Positions 24,282 to 35,349 of a stretch of DNA of 64,000 nt are shown piece by piece. The position numbers were made by a program, and so were the translations under genes. Below the pieces are notes generated by a model that was given only the letters and a program-made list of their open reading frames with translations, ran no database searches and was not told where the DNA came from. Source of the stretch: Caenorhabditis remanei (taxonomy: Eukaryota > Nematoda > Chromadorea > Rhabditida > Rhabditidae); contig NC_071328.1 of assembly GCF_010183535.1 (NCBI RefSeq), positions 992,001 through 1,056,000 on the forward strand, written 5' to 3'. The first letter of the stretch is position 1; each line of letters starts with the position of its first letter.

Positions 24282-27200
24282 TCAAAAAATCAATAATAAT
24301 GAAAATATCACATAAAAAAAGATGGTTGAGAACGGAGTGTGGCTAGAAGATATCGTTAGCTTGACCCGGCTGATTTGAGATTTCTCTTGAGTGATGAATT
24401 GGTAGTGAGCGTAGAATCCGGTGGCGTCGAAGATGTCGTTCGTCGAGAAAATCATTCGGAAATAATTGGATTCCGAGAGGATCGGGCCTTTTGGCGCTGT
24501 TTTTCCACAGAATCGACGGTTCGTTCGGTCGTGCGTTTGGTAGTTGGAGAAGAGGATATAGTCGCTTTGGGTGGCTTCGTCGCATCTGCAAAATTTTATT
24601 TATTTTTAGGGCTTTTTATGGATTTTCATCGAAATTTTGGACTCCGAGCGATTATCTGCAATCTGGCGCACCTTGGGCGCCTTTGGACCACAGGCTAGAC
24701 CGCCGCCACCTCTACGCCCTTCGCCATGTCTCATTTCGATGCCCGCGTGGTCTCGCGGTTAAGAAGTCAGGCTACCGCGTGGAAGGTTAGGGGTTCGAGT
24801 TTTGCTCCTGGTAAAAAACTTATTTGTTTTTTTGCTTATGGATTTTTCGGAGTTTTAAGGATTTCTGCTAGCTAAAAAGTAAATTTTTCATGATTTTTGA
24901 GTTAAAAATAAGGGTAATTTCAGGACAAAGAAATTTTGAATTTTTCGCGCCAAATTTTTTTTTTCATTTTTTGAACTCACTGATTAAACCCCTCGATATC
25001 GAAATACTCGAAATGAATATGCACGACTTGATCGTTCCGCCCATGGAATATATATTCACAATAGACATTGCGCGGGTACAAGCCCGGATAGTTGGCCGAC
25101 CAAAGTTTGCCGTTTGTGTGCTCCGATGAGTTGAATGAGAAGCGGCACTCTGGAAAATGTCATGTTTTCCGAGTTTAAATATTTAAATTTTAAAAGTTTT
25201 GGGGGGACTAGAAAATGCTAGGCCATATATGCTTACCTTTCCTCTTATCCACCTTCGCCTTCATATTTCCCATATTCCAATCGGTATGAAATTTGTATTC
25301 TAACTGGAAGCCAATGTTGTCATTTGTGCTCTCTCGAATTGCTTTGGAGGACTAAAAAATTTTAATTTTATCGATTTTTTCAGAAAATTCACAAACTTTA
25401 GTGTTATACTCCAACTGTAACAGGTTTGAACTGCTCATCAGATTCGGGGGCGTCCGTTTTCCACACCACTCATCGATTCTCGATAGACGGGACCCGACAC
25501 GTACATCTGCTGACAGGTTGTCCACTTCCGTGCAACTGGAAACATGGAAATTTTCATCTTTGGCGGCGCGTCGCAGGCGCGACAGACGTTTAGCTTGCTG
25601 CCGCCGCACTCTCCTCACCGCCCTCAAGTGGAGAGATCGATGTGCGCGTTCGTGGTGTAATGGTCAGCATGGATGCCTTCCAAGCATTCGACGGGGGTTC
25701 GATTCCCCCCGAACGCAGATTGTTTTTTGTTTTTTTTTATTTTTAAGGAATTTTGATTAGAAGTTGATTTAAGATGGTTCTAACGGGAAATGATCAGAAA
25801 TTTTTGAGTTTTTGCATAGAAATCGCTAAAATCGCTAAAATATCAAAATTGGCGTAAAATTATTCTTGCGTTAAAAATATTGTGAAGGGGATTTGAGATT
25901 AAAATTTTGTGTAATTGCACAAAAATTACCAACCACACTTGAATAACAAAAAACGTAAGCCCGTATCAATCTTCAATGCCAAAAATTCCAAATTCACTGA
26001 GTAGCGACTTATTAACTCAAAAACATCTTCCAATTTCACAATAATCGTTGTTCTATTTCCAAATTCGCTGCGTAGCGACTCAGAACAGTTTTTAATCGAA
26101 AAGTGTTTCAAAAGTCTCATGACCTTTCTACTCCGTATCGCATGTCAAAAGATGCCGAATTCGCTGCGTAGCGACTCAATTTGTTAAAACCATACTTGTC
26201 AAATCACGGGCCGGCCCGCGGGCCGGCCCGGGCCGGGCCGGGCCGGGCCGGGCCCTCTGAAAATTTCAGGGCCCGGGCCGGCCCGCAGGGCCCGCAGCAA
26301 GCTTTTTTTCAATATTTTGACGGGCCGGCCCGGGCCGGGCCGGAAGATTTTTTTAGCGGGCCCGGCCCGGCCCGTGACAAGTATGGTTAAAACTCATAAG
26401 GAGCTGTGCGATGTTAAGCAATTTGAAAAAATTTGCGAAAACTCACCGCTTCGTCACATTCTTATTATCTGGCACATACAAATTGAAGTGCGTAAACTTG
26501 ACACTAATCTTCTCATTCGGATAGCCTTGTAGCACAATTTGACATTTCGTCGGTAGCGATGAAGACGTGAAACGGCCGATTTTATCCGACGAGAGTTGGC
26601 CCTCTTTGAAATTCTCCGAGTTCACGTTCAGCTGACAGTCCGTTGACGCTTCTGCGGTGTGTAAAACTATTAGGCGGGTGGGATGTGGAATGTTCTGGGG
26701 GAGAGGGAGGTGGCCTAGGAAAACAGAAAATGAGAAAACTAGTCCCTGGCGTAAAAAATTCTTAAAATTCTGGCCTAGGAACCCAAATTCAAAAAATTTC
26801 AGTAGAGCGCACTTGCTATGCGTTAAAACGTTTTTACGTTAATTGTAACAAAATTTTCCTGTTTTTGGTGTCCATGGCCTAGAAACCCAAATATGGCAAA
26901 ATCTAGTCCCCGAAGCTTAAAAATCAGAAAATTTTGCGTTTTTTGCATTGAAATCCCAAAATAGGCGTAAAATTTTTTTGCGTTGAAAAAAATGCTTAAA
27001 ACATTTTCAAGGAAAAGTGTTTTTTTTGTATTTTTTGACACTCCAATGGAGCGCGTTGTGCAGAAAAACAAGATTTTGGGGTCGGTGGCCTAGATACCCA
27101 AATATGACAAAATCTAGTCCTCAGAAGATTTAACGGAGCGCGTTATGCAAATTTTTGGGGGAAAAACTTTTTACGTCTTTAGGACATCAAAAATCTTGTC

Positions 27201-30200
27201 TACACGCTTATATGCAAAAAAGGGGGACTAGTTTTTCAAAAAATTTGGATTTCTAGTCCGCGAACTTTTTTTTGAGTTTGCGATTTCAAGTTAGGCCGGT
27301 TGTGCGCAATTGCTATAACAGTTAAAGTTGGTTCTAGGTGGACTAACTTTCTCAAAAATCTATTTTCTAGGCTATGGCCTAGGTTTTCCTAGGCCATCTC
27401 CATCTCCCCCTCAATTAGAGTCTTACCGTGAACATGTTCGAGAAGTATGATAAAAATCACATGAAATATTTTTAGCATAAAAATGATCGACCCTGGTTGG
27501 GCACTCTTTTTTTAGTGAAATTTTTTCCGTAGGCTACGTAGAATAAAATGAACACTAAAATGCCAAGAAGAGGGCTCCCCTTGAGCACGAAAAAGGGAGG
27601 CTCCGCCCACTTTTGGACACGGCGGAGAAGACGAAGAAGAAGGGGACTACTCACCCGGAGATTGGCTCCAAACCGCATTCGAGTACTGCAATTCGATTAC
27701 GAAGCCAACTGCCTGCAACAACAACTTTTTGCCCCCTTTTTTCTTCTTTTTCCCCCTTTTTCTTACTTTGTGTACGTGAGGGGGGGAGGGGAGAGAAGAG
27801 AAAAAACCCATTTAGGGAAAAAATGGGGGTTTTACGTTTAATGGGTTTAGGAGACGGATGGATTTCGAAAGGGGGGAGGGGGACATTGAAACATTTCTGG
27901 TAAAATGTGGAGGTCCTGAAGAAAAACCTCAAAACGGAACCTCAGATTGCTTAAAATCGCCTAAAACCCATTAAAAAACTTGAAAACTTAAAATCACTTT
28001 AAAAAAAGCTTAAAATCTCCTAAAATCGCTTTCAATCACTTAAAAAGCTGGAAAAGCTTAGAATAGCTCAAAATCGCCTAAAATCTATTAAAATAGCTTA
28101 AAATCGCTTAAAAACCTTAAAAAACTTAAAAACTTAAAATCACTAAAAAAAACCTTAAAAACCTTAAAATTGCTTAAATAGCGCGAAGGCCTAGAAAAAA
28201 CTCGACCACCACGAATTCCGTTTTTTTTTTGCAAAAAATCCTAAAAATCGCAATAATGTCACCGAATACCACATTTTTAATGGAACACCCCAAAATTTCG
28301 ACATGAATCTGTGTAGTCCTCCTGGACAACAGGGTCTCCATGACCAAAACCCTCCATAATTCTGTTAATTCTGGTGCTAAGAAGTTTTTGAAAACAGATT
28401 CAGAATGCTCACGTCTTCAGCTTTCTAGTTATATACATTTTGTTCAGAATTGTTTTGATACCGTGCAGTAGAGCGCGGTTACTGTAATTCGGAAAAAAAA
28501 AATGGAAATTCACTTTTTTTTTTGAAATTTGCGTTTTTTGTTATCAGAGTTCGTTTGCTTTACGTTTTTCAAATTATAAGTTTTTGAGACTTTTTGCGAT
28601 TTTTAGGCGAAATTTTTTATTTTTGGACTTTCATGAATCACTGAGATAGATGTGTTGGGCTTAATTTCAACGCAAAACTACTTTTTCGCTATTTCTGGGA
28701 TTTTTTACCATTTCTAAGCAAAAACCCAAAATTTTCTGACCATTTCCCATTAGAACCATCTTAAAACCACTTCAAATCAAAATTCCCTAAAAACCAAAAA
28801 AAAACAAAAAACATTCTGCGTTCGGGGGGAATCGAACCCCCGTCGAATGCTTGGAAGGCATCCATGCTGACCATTACACCACGAACGCGCACAATTGTCT
28901 CCTTTCTAGAGGGCGATGAGGTGAGTGCGGCGGCAGCAAGCCAACGGCTGTCGCGCCTGCGACGCATTTTCTCAGGGATAACGTGATTTTTGTCATTTTC
29001 AAGCAAATTTGGCGCCAAAATGTCTGGTGGAGCGCGTTTTCAGATCTTAAACTTTTAAAAAACATTATGTGTTCACCCTCTCCTCACACACATTAGTATG
29101 ACACACTTCAAGCGACGGCGGACACATTTTTCAATTAAGGGGTGTCTAGTGTCTAGCCTGGACGAACGAGACTCTAGCGGACATCCGGATAGACAGACAC
29201 ACAAACGGAATGTTTCAGACCGGACATCTGGACAGACATTTTTCCTTCAATTTTGTTGCTTAAAATCACTTTTTGCGTAATTTTTGTGTTTTGCCCTTTT
29301 TTTTTGTTTTTCGATGTCTCTCCCGTCATTCATTGTTATTCTAATTTCATGTCTCTCCCACAAATTGACTTTGAATCTTTGTGTCAATAAAATAAACACA
29401 AACTCTCACGCTACCCATGTTTCTCATCTTGTTTGATCTCATTTCTCTTTTCTTTTGGAGTGATTCAGTGGTTTAGTGGTCAAAGTGGATGATTTTTGGG
29501 GTTTTAAGGTTTGCTAGGGACTTGAGAAGCTAGAAAAGTGACAAAAATGCCAAAAATCATGTTATCCTTGAGAAAGTGCGTCGCAGGCGCGACAGCCGTT
29601 AGCTTGCTGCCGTCGCACTCTCCTCACTACCCTCTAGAGGTGAGATCGGTGTGCGCGTTCGTGGTGTAATGGTCAGCATGGATGCCTTCCAAGCATTCGA
29701 CGGGGGTTCGATTCCCCCCGAACGCAGATTCTTTTTTGTTTTTTTTTTTATTTTTACGGGAACTTGATTTGAAGTGGATTTAAGATGATTTTGATGGGAA
29801 ATAATAAAACATTTTCGTATTTTTGGTCAAAATCGCTAAAAATTCCTGTAAAGTAGCCCAAAACGTTAATCTCAATGGTTTATGAAAGACGAAAATAATA
29901 AATTTTGGCTAAAAATCTCCAAAATACTTTTTTTTCAAAATTTTGAGAGCTCCGATAACAAAAGAAACCCAAATTGGTAATTTCCTTTTTCCAAAGTACA
30001 GTAACCGCGCTCTACTGCACGGCATCAAAAAAAATCTGAACAAAATGTATATAGCTGAAGACGTGAGGATTCTTAATCAATTTTCAAAAACCTCAGCACC
30101 AGAATTAACAAAATTATGGAGGGTTTTTGTCATAGAGACCCGGTTGTCCACGAGGACTACACAGATTCATTTAAAAAAATTTAAGCTCCGCCCCCAAAAC

Positions 30201-33200
30201 AAGAGGTTAGACACCTTTAAACTTGTACAGGTTCTTCGTCTTGAATCTTGTTTTGGGGCGGAGCTTATAAAATTTGAATGAAATATTCATTACGGGATTT
30301 TTAGGGTTTTTAGGGTTTTTAAGATTTTTAGGGTTTTTAGTATTTTTAGGATTTTCAGGGTTTTTGAAATTCTCAAGGTTTTTAGGGTTTTCAGGGTTTT
30401 CAGGATTTTTTAGGGTTTTTAGGGTTTTTAGGGTTTTTAGGGTTTTCAGGGTTTTCAGGGTAAAAAACAGGGTTTTTAGGGTTTTTAAGAAACGCAATTT
30501 ACGGTGACCGAGCTTAGCTTACTCACCCATGAGATAATTTGTTTAGTGTAGATTTACGGTAGTACTTGTGTGGATTTACGGGGTCCCTTCAACTTTTCAA
30601 AAAATTGTACTTTTCTCCTCCCTTCTAAGGATCCCAGCCATCTGTCTCCTGTCACCCGATTTTTTTAAACAAAAAAAGTGCAAAAAGCCTGCTTCGGCTC
30701 ACCCGTTCGACGTCGTTATTCCCGGCGGAGAAATAAATCAGAAGCGAGGCGGTCGACGAGACGTAAATTGATTTCTGCACGGACGTCACCATTTCGATGA
30801 GACGCTTCTCGAATTTTCCCTCGACCGACTCGAAAATTTGAAGAATTGCGTCGCGGCCGATGTCCATTACGATGGAATTTATGATTATCTGGAAAAATGA
30901 GGCGTTTAGAAGGTTTGAGGTGTCAAAATTTCAAATTTGCGGAAAAATTGACCTAAAAAACTTGAAGAAAAAAAATTTCAGAAAAAATTTTTTTGACGGA
31001 AAAAAACATAAAATCGAGAAAAACAGCTTACTGTAACTCTGAGAGAGGAATTTGGAAGATTTGGGGTACCAAAATTTAAAATTTACGGAAAAAATGACTT
31101 AAAAAACTTGAATACAAAAAAATTTCAGAAAACATAATTTTTATTGAAAAAAACCGTAAAAACTTGTTTTTAAGTTTTTTAAATCGATTTCAAGTTAAAA
31201 CTTACTGTTTTCTTAAATCAACAAGTTCACTAAAGTCAATGGCCTAACTTTGGTGGCCTAACTTCCCCCAACTTTTGGTTTCCTAGGCCATGGAGTCGTC
31301 CACTTACCTGAAACCCTTTCCTTTGTGGCACATGGTATGTGCAATTGACTTTAGACGGGTAGTAGTAGGGGTACTGGGGAGAGTAGATTATTGCCTGAAA
31401 TAATTAAAATAACAATTTGAAAATTTGGGAATTTGAAGGAAAAAAAAATTTGGAAACATTTTTTTTTCTAAATTAAAAAAAAATTTCAAATTTCAGCATT
31501 TTTGACATTTTGTAACTCCGTCTTATATTTGCCGAAATTTGTGAAATTACATTTTTCTGATAGATCAAGGTAAGGGCTTCATTTTTGTAGTTGACAACTT
31601 TTTGATAGCTCCGCCCACTTTTGAGATATCCGGGTTTAAAGGCGGAAATTTGGTGGTGAGAGAGGGAGAGGCTGCAGAGAAGCAAAACTTTAAAGGCGCA
31701 TATCTCAAAAGTGGGCGGAGCTATCAAAAAGTTGACAACTACAAAAATGTAGCCCGATTTTTGTTTCACCTGAAAAATATAAAATTTTTTAAATTTAGAT
31801 GAAAAATAAAGTCGTGACGGGGATCTCAAAAGTTGGAATTTTTCAAAAAAAAATCAAAAATTTTTTGCTTTGCCTATTTTTCCAGTTTTTAGTTATTATG
31901 ACTATAAAGTATGGTTACACAATAATCTGTCTATCTGTCTGTCTGTGTACCCAGATGTCCGGATGTCCGTCTGTCCCAAAACCCGCCTGGACGTCTTCAC
32001 ACAGTTATCTTACAGTTCATAGCCGATTTTGACTTTCTGTCTGTCTGTATGTCCGTGAATCCAAATGTCCGAATATCAGTTTGCGTGTCTGCATGTCCGG
32101 ATGCCAAAAAATCAAAGTTTTAGGCCACGCCCACAAAAAAAGTTTAAAAAAATAGAGCGCTTACCTTGAACCTAACAAGGGAACCTTTTAAGTGGTACCT
32201 AATGCCATCAAAAACGACCTATACAGGGTGAAAGAGCATGTTTCAAAACCTATAAATCAACTTTCAAAAGTTGCTTACGTGACCTGTAAGTGTCTGAAAT
32301 TGCCATTTGAAAATTGACCATTTTTACCATTGATTTGCTGCATTTCGCCCTCTCGCCTCCTCCAAATCCTATCACGTTTGTAATAAACTGCGGCGGCACT
32401 TTAAAAACGTGTTCGAGTGGCGCAGGTGGTTAGCGTCTACGCGGAGGAAAATTTTGGGCTGGTTCGACCCCTTCGCCATTTTTTCTTTTTTTTTTGTGTG
32501 ATTTCTTTTTTTCCAGTTTTTTTCATTGGTTTTTGGAAGCTATCATAAAAGTCTTTTTTGTACCACCATCAACGTGATACCCTTCTGAATCCCTTTCAAT
32601 TGGTGATTATAAGAGAGATCTGCCGGTTGACAGATGGAGGTGCCGCCAAACTTTTATGATAGCTTCCAAAAACCAATGAAAAAAACTGGAAAAAAAGAAA
32701 TCACACAAAAAAAAAGAAAAAATGGCGAAGGGGTCGAACCAGCCCAAAATTTTCCTCCGCGTAGACGCTAACCACCTGCGCCACTCGAACACGTTTTTAA
32801 AGTGCCGCCGCAGTTTATTACAAACGTGATAGGATTTGGAGGAGGCGAGAGGGCGAAATGCAGCAAATCAATGGTAAAAATGGTCAATTTTCAAATGGCA
32901 ATTTCAGACACTTACAGGTCACGTAAGCAACTTTTGAAAGTTGATTTATAGGTTTTCAAACATCCTCTTTCGACCTGTATAGGTCGTTTTTGATGGCATT
33001 AGGTACCACTTAAAAGGTTCCCTTGTAAGGGGTTCACAGAGTCTGTCCTATCTGTCTGTCTGTCTGTCTGTCTGTCTGCCGGTGCGTCCGGATGTCCACA
33101 TGGTTGTCCAGATGTCCGGATGTCCCTTTGCTGCCGTTCCATGTCTTTTTTTAAACTTTTTTGAAAAAAAATTGAAGTTAAAAGTTTTTTTTTCAGTTTT

Positions 33201-35114
33201 TAGTTATTATGATTCTATGGTTACACGGTAATCTGTCCTTTTGTCGATCTGTATATCCAAATGTCCCGATGTCCCCCATACCTTCTGCTTCTCGACCCGA
33301 TAACTACACTCGGCCATCTCGACGGCGTCACTCGTGAAATTCGCCTTCGGAATCGCCAAAAACGTGCCGCGAAATCCACGCGCCGCCTCCTTCCCGCCAC
33401 TGCTAATTTGCAATAGAAAGTGCTGCTCTCTGAAGCATTTTTTTCTTTCTTTTTTTGTTGGTTTTTTTGGGTTTTTTTTGACAAAAAAAGGGGGGGGGAC
33501 TAACTTTGAAAAGAATTGTCGGCCCGACGCGATTTCTTTTCCGCAAAACTCAAAGTCGGCACGCTCGCCGAACTCGATGAGTCCGTCGAGCGAATGGTCG
33601 AAGAGCATAATTGACGACGAGCAGCTGAATAGAATTTTTTTGAAAAAAAAAAGTTTTTTTGAAAAATTTACACTCCAATCCTGGGCGGTAGTTGGAAGAC
33701 ATCAAAGGTTAGACGAATTATGTGGTCTGGTGGGGCCTGGAAGCGTAATATATATTTAAAAAAAAACCTTAAATTATTTGAGATCCCGTCACGGCTCTCT
33801 CTTCTAGTCCGATTGCCTTGAATTTATATTTTTCTGGTAGAAAAAATTACGGGCTACATTTTTGTAGTTGACAACTTTTTGATAGCTATTCACGCTTTTG
33901 AGATATGCGCATTTAAAGATTGGGGGGCGAGAGAGCGTGTGGAAAAGGGAGGGTGTCTCGCTTCTCTGCGTCTCTTCCCTTTCTCCCCGCGCGCACTCTG
34001 GAAGTTGGTTTTTTTTAAATTAGGATATCTCAAAAGTGGGCGGAGCTATCAAAAAGTTACCAACTACAAAAATGTAGCCCTTGACTTGATCTATCAGAAT
34101 AATAAAAAATTTGAACATTTAAAACAAAAATGAGGCGGTGGCGGTGCTGCCAAACTCATTGAAGCAAGTTTTAGTAGCTTGTCAGCCATTGAGTTTATGA
34201 AATGGTAGTGTTGTAAAAATTTGTCTGTATGTGTTTCCAAAAGGTCCGGATGTTTGGATGTTCTAAAATATTTCAGCTGAACCCTTGAAAATTGATACTT
34301 TTTTGCGATTTTTGAGATCCCGTCACAATCTTATTTTACACTCGAATTTTTTGAATTTTATAGTTTTCTGATAGATCACGTCTAGATCTCCATTTTTGTA
34401 GCTGACAACTTTTCTCTATCTCTTCACACTGTTGAGATATGCACTTTTAAAGATAGAGAGCGAGAGAGCGTGCGAAACAGGAAGGGTGTCTCGCTTCTCT
34501 GCGTCTCCTCCCCTCTCTCAGCTGGCGCCTGGAAGTAGGCTATCTTTAAAGGCGCATATCCAAAAACTTTTAACTACAAAAATGTAGCCCTTTGTTCAAT
34601 CTATAAAAAAAATGCAATATCAAAACAATTTGAATAAAAACTGACACCAAGGGGACACGTCAAACTTGACCATTTTTCATAAACTCGTTCTATTGGTGGT
34701 AATCTTTAAAGGCGCATATCTCAAAAGCGAGCAAAGTAATTAAAAAGTTGTCAACTACAAAAATGTAGCCCTTGACTTGATCTATTAAAAAAATTTAAAT
34801 TTGAATCAGTTGGACATAAGGGGAAGGTGTGACGGGATCTCAAAAATTGAAAATATTTTAGCCGATTTTAGCCGATTTTAAGCGATTTTATCCAATTTTT
34901 TGAATTCTAAGTGTAGTCTCACCTGAAAATGATAAAACAGACATGGCACGTTTTCAAGCGGCGCCGGAAACTCCGGACTCTGAAATCCGCCACTCGTCAC
35001 ATTGAACAGAATACATTTGCATTCGTGCTCCGATGCACAGTAACCATTTTTAGAGGAGGCGTAGATCAAAAGTAGAAGGTATTGGAAGACGTGAAGATGT
35101 TCTCGACGTCGCAT
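24282..35114 (-). CDS. sol-1: Four-CUB-domain membrane protein, SOL-1-like
   Basis: Twelve minus-strand exons join in phase to 586 aa: 35114-34923, 33736-33672, 33624-33505, 33402-33282, 31394-31308, 30888-30703, 27712-27655, 26651-26447, 25535-25397, 25351-25237, 25149-24981 and 24585-24282. An N-terminal signal peptide ([10 protein letters not shown]) is followed by four CUB domains at about residues 29-142, 158-270, 281-412 and 431-550. CUB4 is the clearest ([39 protein letters not shown]). The C-terminus ends in a hydrophobic run (about 571-586, [17 protein letters not shown]), either a membrane anchor or a GPI signal. Four CUB domains, one terminal anchor and this length match C. elegans SOL-1, an auxiliary protein of the GLR-1 AMPA-type glutamate receptor at synapses. 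The name rests on architecture recalled from the literature, not on an alignment. Introns are long and full of repeats and tRNA genes. No broken exon is seen. Confidence 0.82.
24741..24813 (+). pseudogene. tRNA-like relic
   Basis: An A-box-like GTGGTCTCGCGGTTAAG and a B-box-like GGGGTTCGAG occur at tRNA spacing, after GCCCGCG. The acceptor and T-stem complements do not pair, so a functional tRNA is unlikely. It may be a decayed tRNA-Arg/Ser-type copy or a tRNA-derived element. It lies in intron 11 of the CUB gene, on the opposite strand. Confidence 0.35.
25646..25717 (+). tRNA. tRNA-Gly (UCC)
   Basis: A 72-base cloverleaf. The acceptor stem GCGTTCG pairs with CGAACGC. The D arm lies in GTGTAATGGTCAGC, the anticodon loop is CTTCCAA (anticodon UCC), and the T arm is CGGGGGTTCGATTCCCCC. 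A T run (TTGTTTTTTGTTTTTTTTT) downstream can end Pol III transcription. It lies in intron 8 of the CUB gene on the opposite strand. The 5' flank (CGTCGCAGGCGCGACAGACG) is shared with the two other copies. Confidence 0.95.
25990..26180. repeat. Three copies of the TGCGTAGCGACTCA motif
   Basis: CACTGAGTAGCGACTTA (about 25996), TTCGCTGCGTAGCGACTCA (about 26064) and the same again (about 26159) lie within 180 bp. Related copies appear at 45728 and 45851. Each core TCGCTGCGTAGCGA is nearly palindromic. The role is unknown. Confidence 0.6.
26190..26386. mobile_element. GC-rich inverted-repeat element with TTAAAA duplication
   Basis: A 197-bp element bounded by CCATACTTGTCA and its complement TGACAAGTATGG, flanked by TTAAAA on both sides. 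The interior is almost entirely GGGCC/GGCCC units, broken by AT-rich spacers (near 26262-26272, 26305-26318 and 26345-26356), in sharp contrast to its surroundings. The non-coding structure and target-site duplication indicate a MITE-type DNA transposon. It lies in CUB-gene intron 8. The 69-codon open frame over it is Gly/Pro/Ala-rich noise. Confidence 0.8.
27945..28190. repeat. Degenerate CTTAAAATCGCTTAAAA repeat tract
   Basis: About 240 bp of short imperfect repeats of the type CTTAAAATCGCCTAAAA. Located in CUB-gene intron 6. Purely low-complexity. Confidence 0.6.
28817..28888 (-). tRNA. tRNA-Gly (UCC)
   Basis: The same 72-base tRNA as the copies at 25646 and 29655, on the minus strand: acceptor GCGTTCG/CGAACGC, anticodon UCC, intact T arm. 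A T-rich tract follows in the direction of transcription (the + strand is AAAAACAAAAAAC before 28811). It is the left-arm member of the inverted duplication. Confidence 0.95.
29655..29726 (+). tRNA. tRNA-Gly (UCC)
   Basis: Identical in sequence to the other two copies, with all four stems intact. It is followed by TTCTTTTTTGTTTTTTTTTTT, a Pol III terminator. It is the right-arm member of the inverted duplication. Copies at 25646 and 29655 share upstream flanks and about 90 bp downstream, so the duplicated unit was larger than the tRNA. Confidence 0.95.
30295..30490. repeat. Degenerate GGGTTTTTA minisatellite
   Basis: About 20 imperfect copies of GGGTTTTTA/GGGTTTTCA in tandem. The nematode telomere unit is TTAGGC, so this is not telomere sequence. 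The open frames on both strands (GFLGFL and KTLKTL patterns) are products of the repeat. It lies in CUB-gene intron 6. Confidence 0.85.
31490..31840. repeat. Inverted-repeat element, GGCGCATATCTCAAAA family
   Basis: The left half carries GATAGCTCCGCCCACTTTTG (about 31604) and the right half the inverted CAAAAGTGGGCGGAGCTATC (about 31706). The right end reads GTGACGGGGATCTCAAAA (about 31813). In CUB-gene intron 4. Non-coding. Confidence 0.75.
31915..32110. repeat. TGTC/GATGTCCG short repeats
   Basis: Runs of CTGTCTGTCTGT and GATGTCCGGATGTCCG-type sequence. Similar tracts occur at 33040-33130, 33230-33280 and, inverted, at 38825-38875. They sit next to the palindromic elements and appear to be part of the same repeat family. 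Confidence 0.6.
32176..33025. mobile_element. ~850-bp palindrome with a tRNA-like unit in each arm
   Basis: The left arm 32176-32552 and right arm 32651-33025 are near-perfect inverted copies, separated by 98 bp. Each arm contains a tRNA-like unit of about 70 bp (left copy about 32409-32480) with an A-box match, GTGGCGCAGGTGGTTAGCG, and a B-box match, GGTTCGACCCC. This is the internal Pol III promoter of tRNA-derived SINEs. A long T run follows it (TTTTTTCTTTTTTTTTTG). A third partial copy lies at 39306-39590. No transposase is present. In CUB-gene intron 4. Confidence 0.8.
33776..34135. repeat. Inverted-repeat element, GAGATCCCGTCAC end
   Basis: Begins TTTGAGATCCCGTCACGG. Contains TTGACAACTTTTTGATAGC, GAGATATGCGCATTTAAAG, a GCTTCTCTGCGTCTC patch, then the inverted ATATCTCAAAAGTGGGCGGA. 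The right terminal motif is degraded. In CUB-gene intron 1. Confidence 0.7.
34311..34845. repeat. Inverted-repeat element with both GAGATCCCGTCAC ends
   Basis: Left end TTTTTGAGATCCCGTCAC (34312) and right end GTGACGGGATCTCAAAAA (about 34830). The inner arms carry ATATGCACTTTTAAAGAT and two AAAGGCGCATATC blocks. It contains a TTCTCTGCGTCTCC patch. Appears to be one complete element with an extra internal duplication. In CUB-gene intron 1. Confidence 0.75.
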
Positions 35115-35349
35115 TCTGGAGAGATAGCAGTGGAAGAAGACAAAGAAGTCATCTCATTTCATTCGGGAAACCTGGAAATGGGGGACGGATGACTAATTTT
35201 ATTTCCGGAAATTGGAAAAGTTGAAATGAGAGACGATGGGAGGGATTAGGAATGCAAACAAGAAAAAGGGGGAGGATAATGAAGTGAGGAATTAGTGGTG
35301 TAGATGGAAAGGGGGGACTGCTCCAGGAGCTATGGCCGTGAAAAAGCTC

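Larger units (their letters stand above)
28270..30185. repeat. Large inverted duplication, each arm with a tRNA-Gly
   Basis: The left arm (about 28285-28990) and the right arm (about 29570-30180) are inverted copies separated by roughly 580 bp. Matching landmarks in reverse order include AATCTGTGTAGTCCTC with GAGGACTACACAGATT, CGTGCAGTAGAGCGCGGTTA with TAACCGCGCTCTACTGCACG, the tRNA-Gly copies, and the GTCGCGCCTGCGACGCA flank with TGCGTCGCAGGCGCGACAG. The whole structure lies in CUB-gene intron 6. The spacer has a short open frame but no recognised gene. Confidence 0.75.

Noticed and set aside
24741..24813. Functional tRNA
   Set aside because: A- and B-box-like sequences are present, but acceptor and T stems do not pair. 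Kept only as a relic.
26181..26390. 69-codon Gly/Ala/Pro protein
   Set aside because: It lies wholly inside the GC-rich inverted-repeat element.
30295..30490. Interstitial telomere repeat
   Set aside because: The unit is GGGTTTTTA, not the nematode TTAGGC.
30207..30507. GFLGFL / KTLKTL repeat proteins
   Set aside because: Translations of the GGGTTTTTA minisatellite, with no splice or start context.
33334..33759. 141-codon plus-strand open frame
   Set aside because: Antisense to CUB-gene exons 2 to 4, whose phase and domain sequence are convincing.
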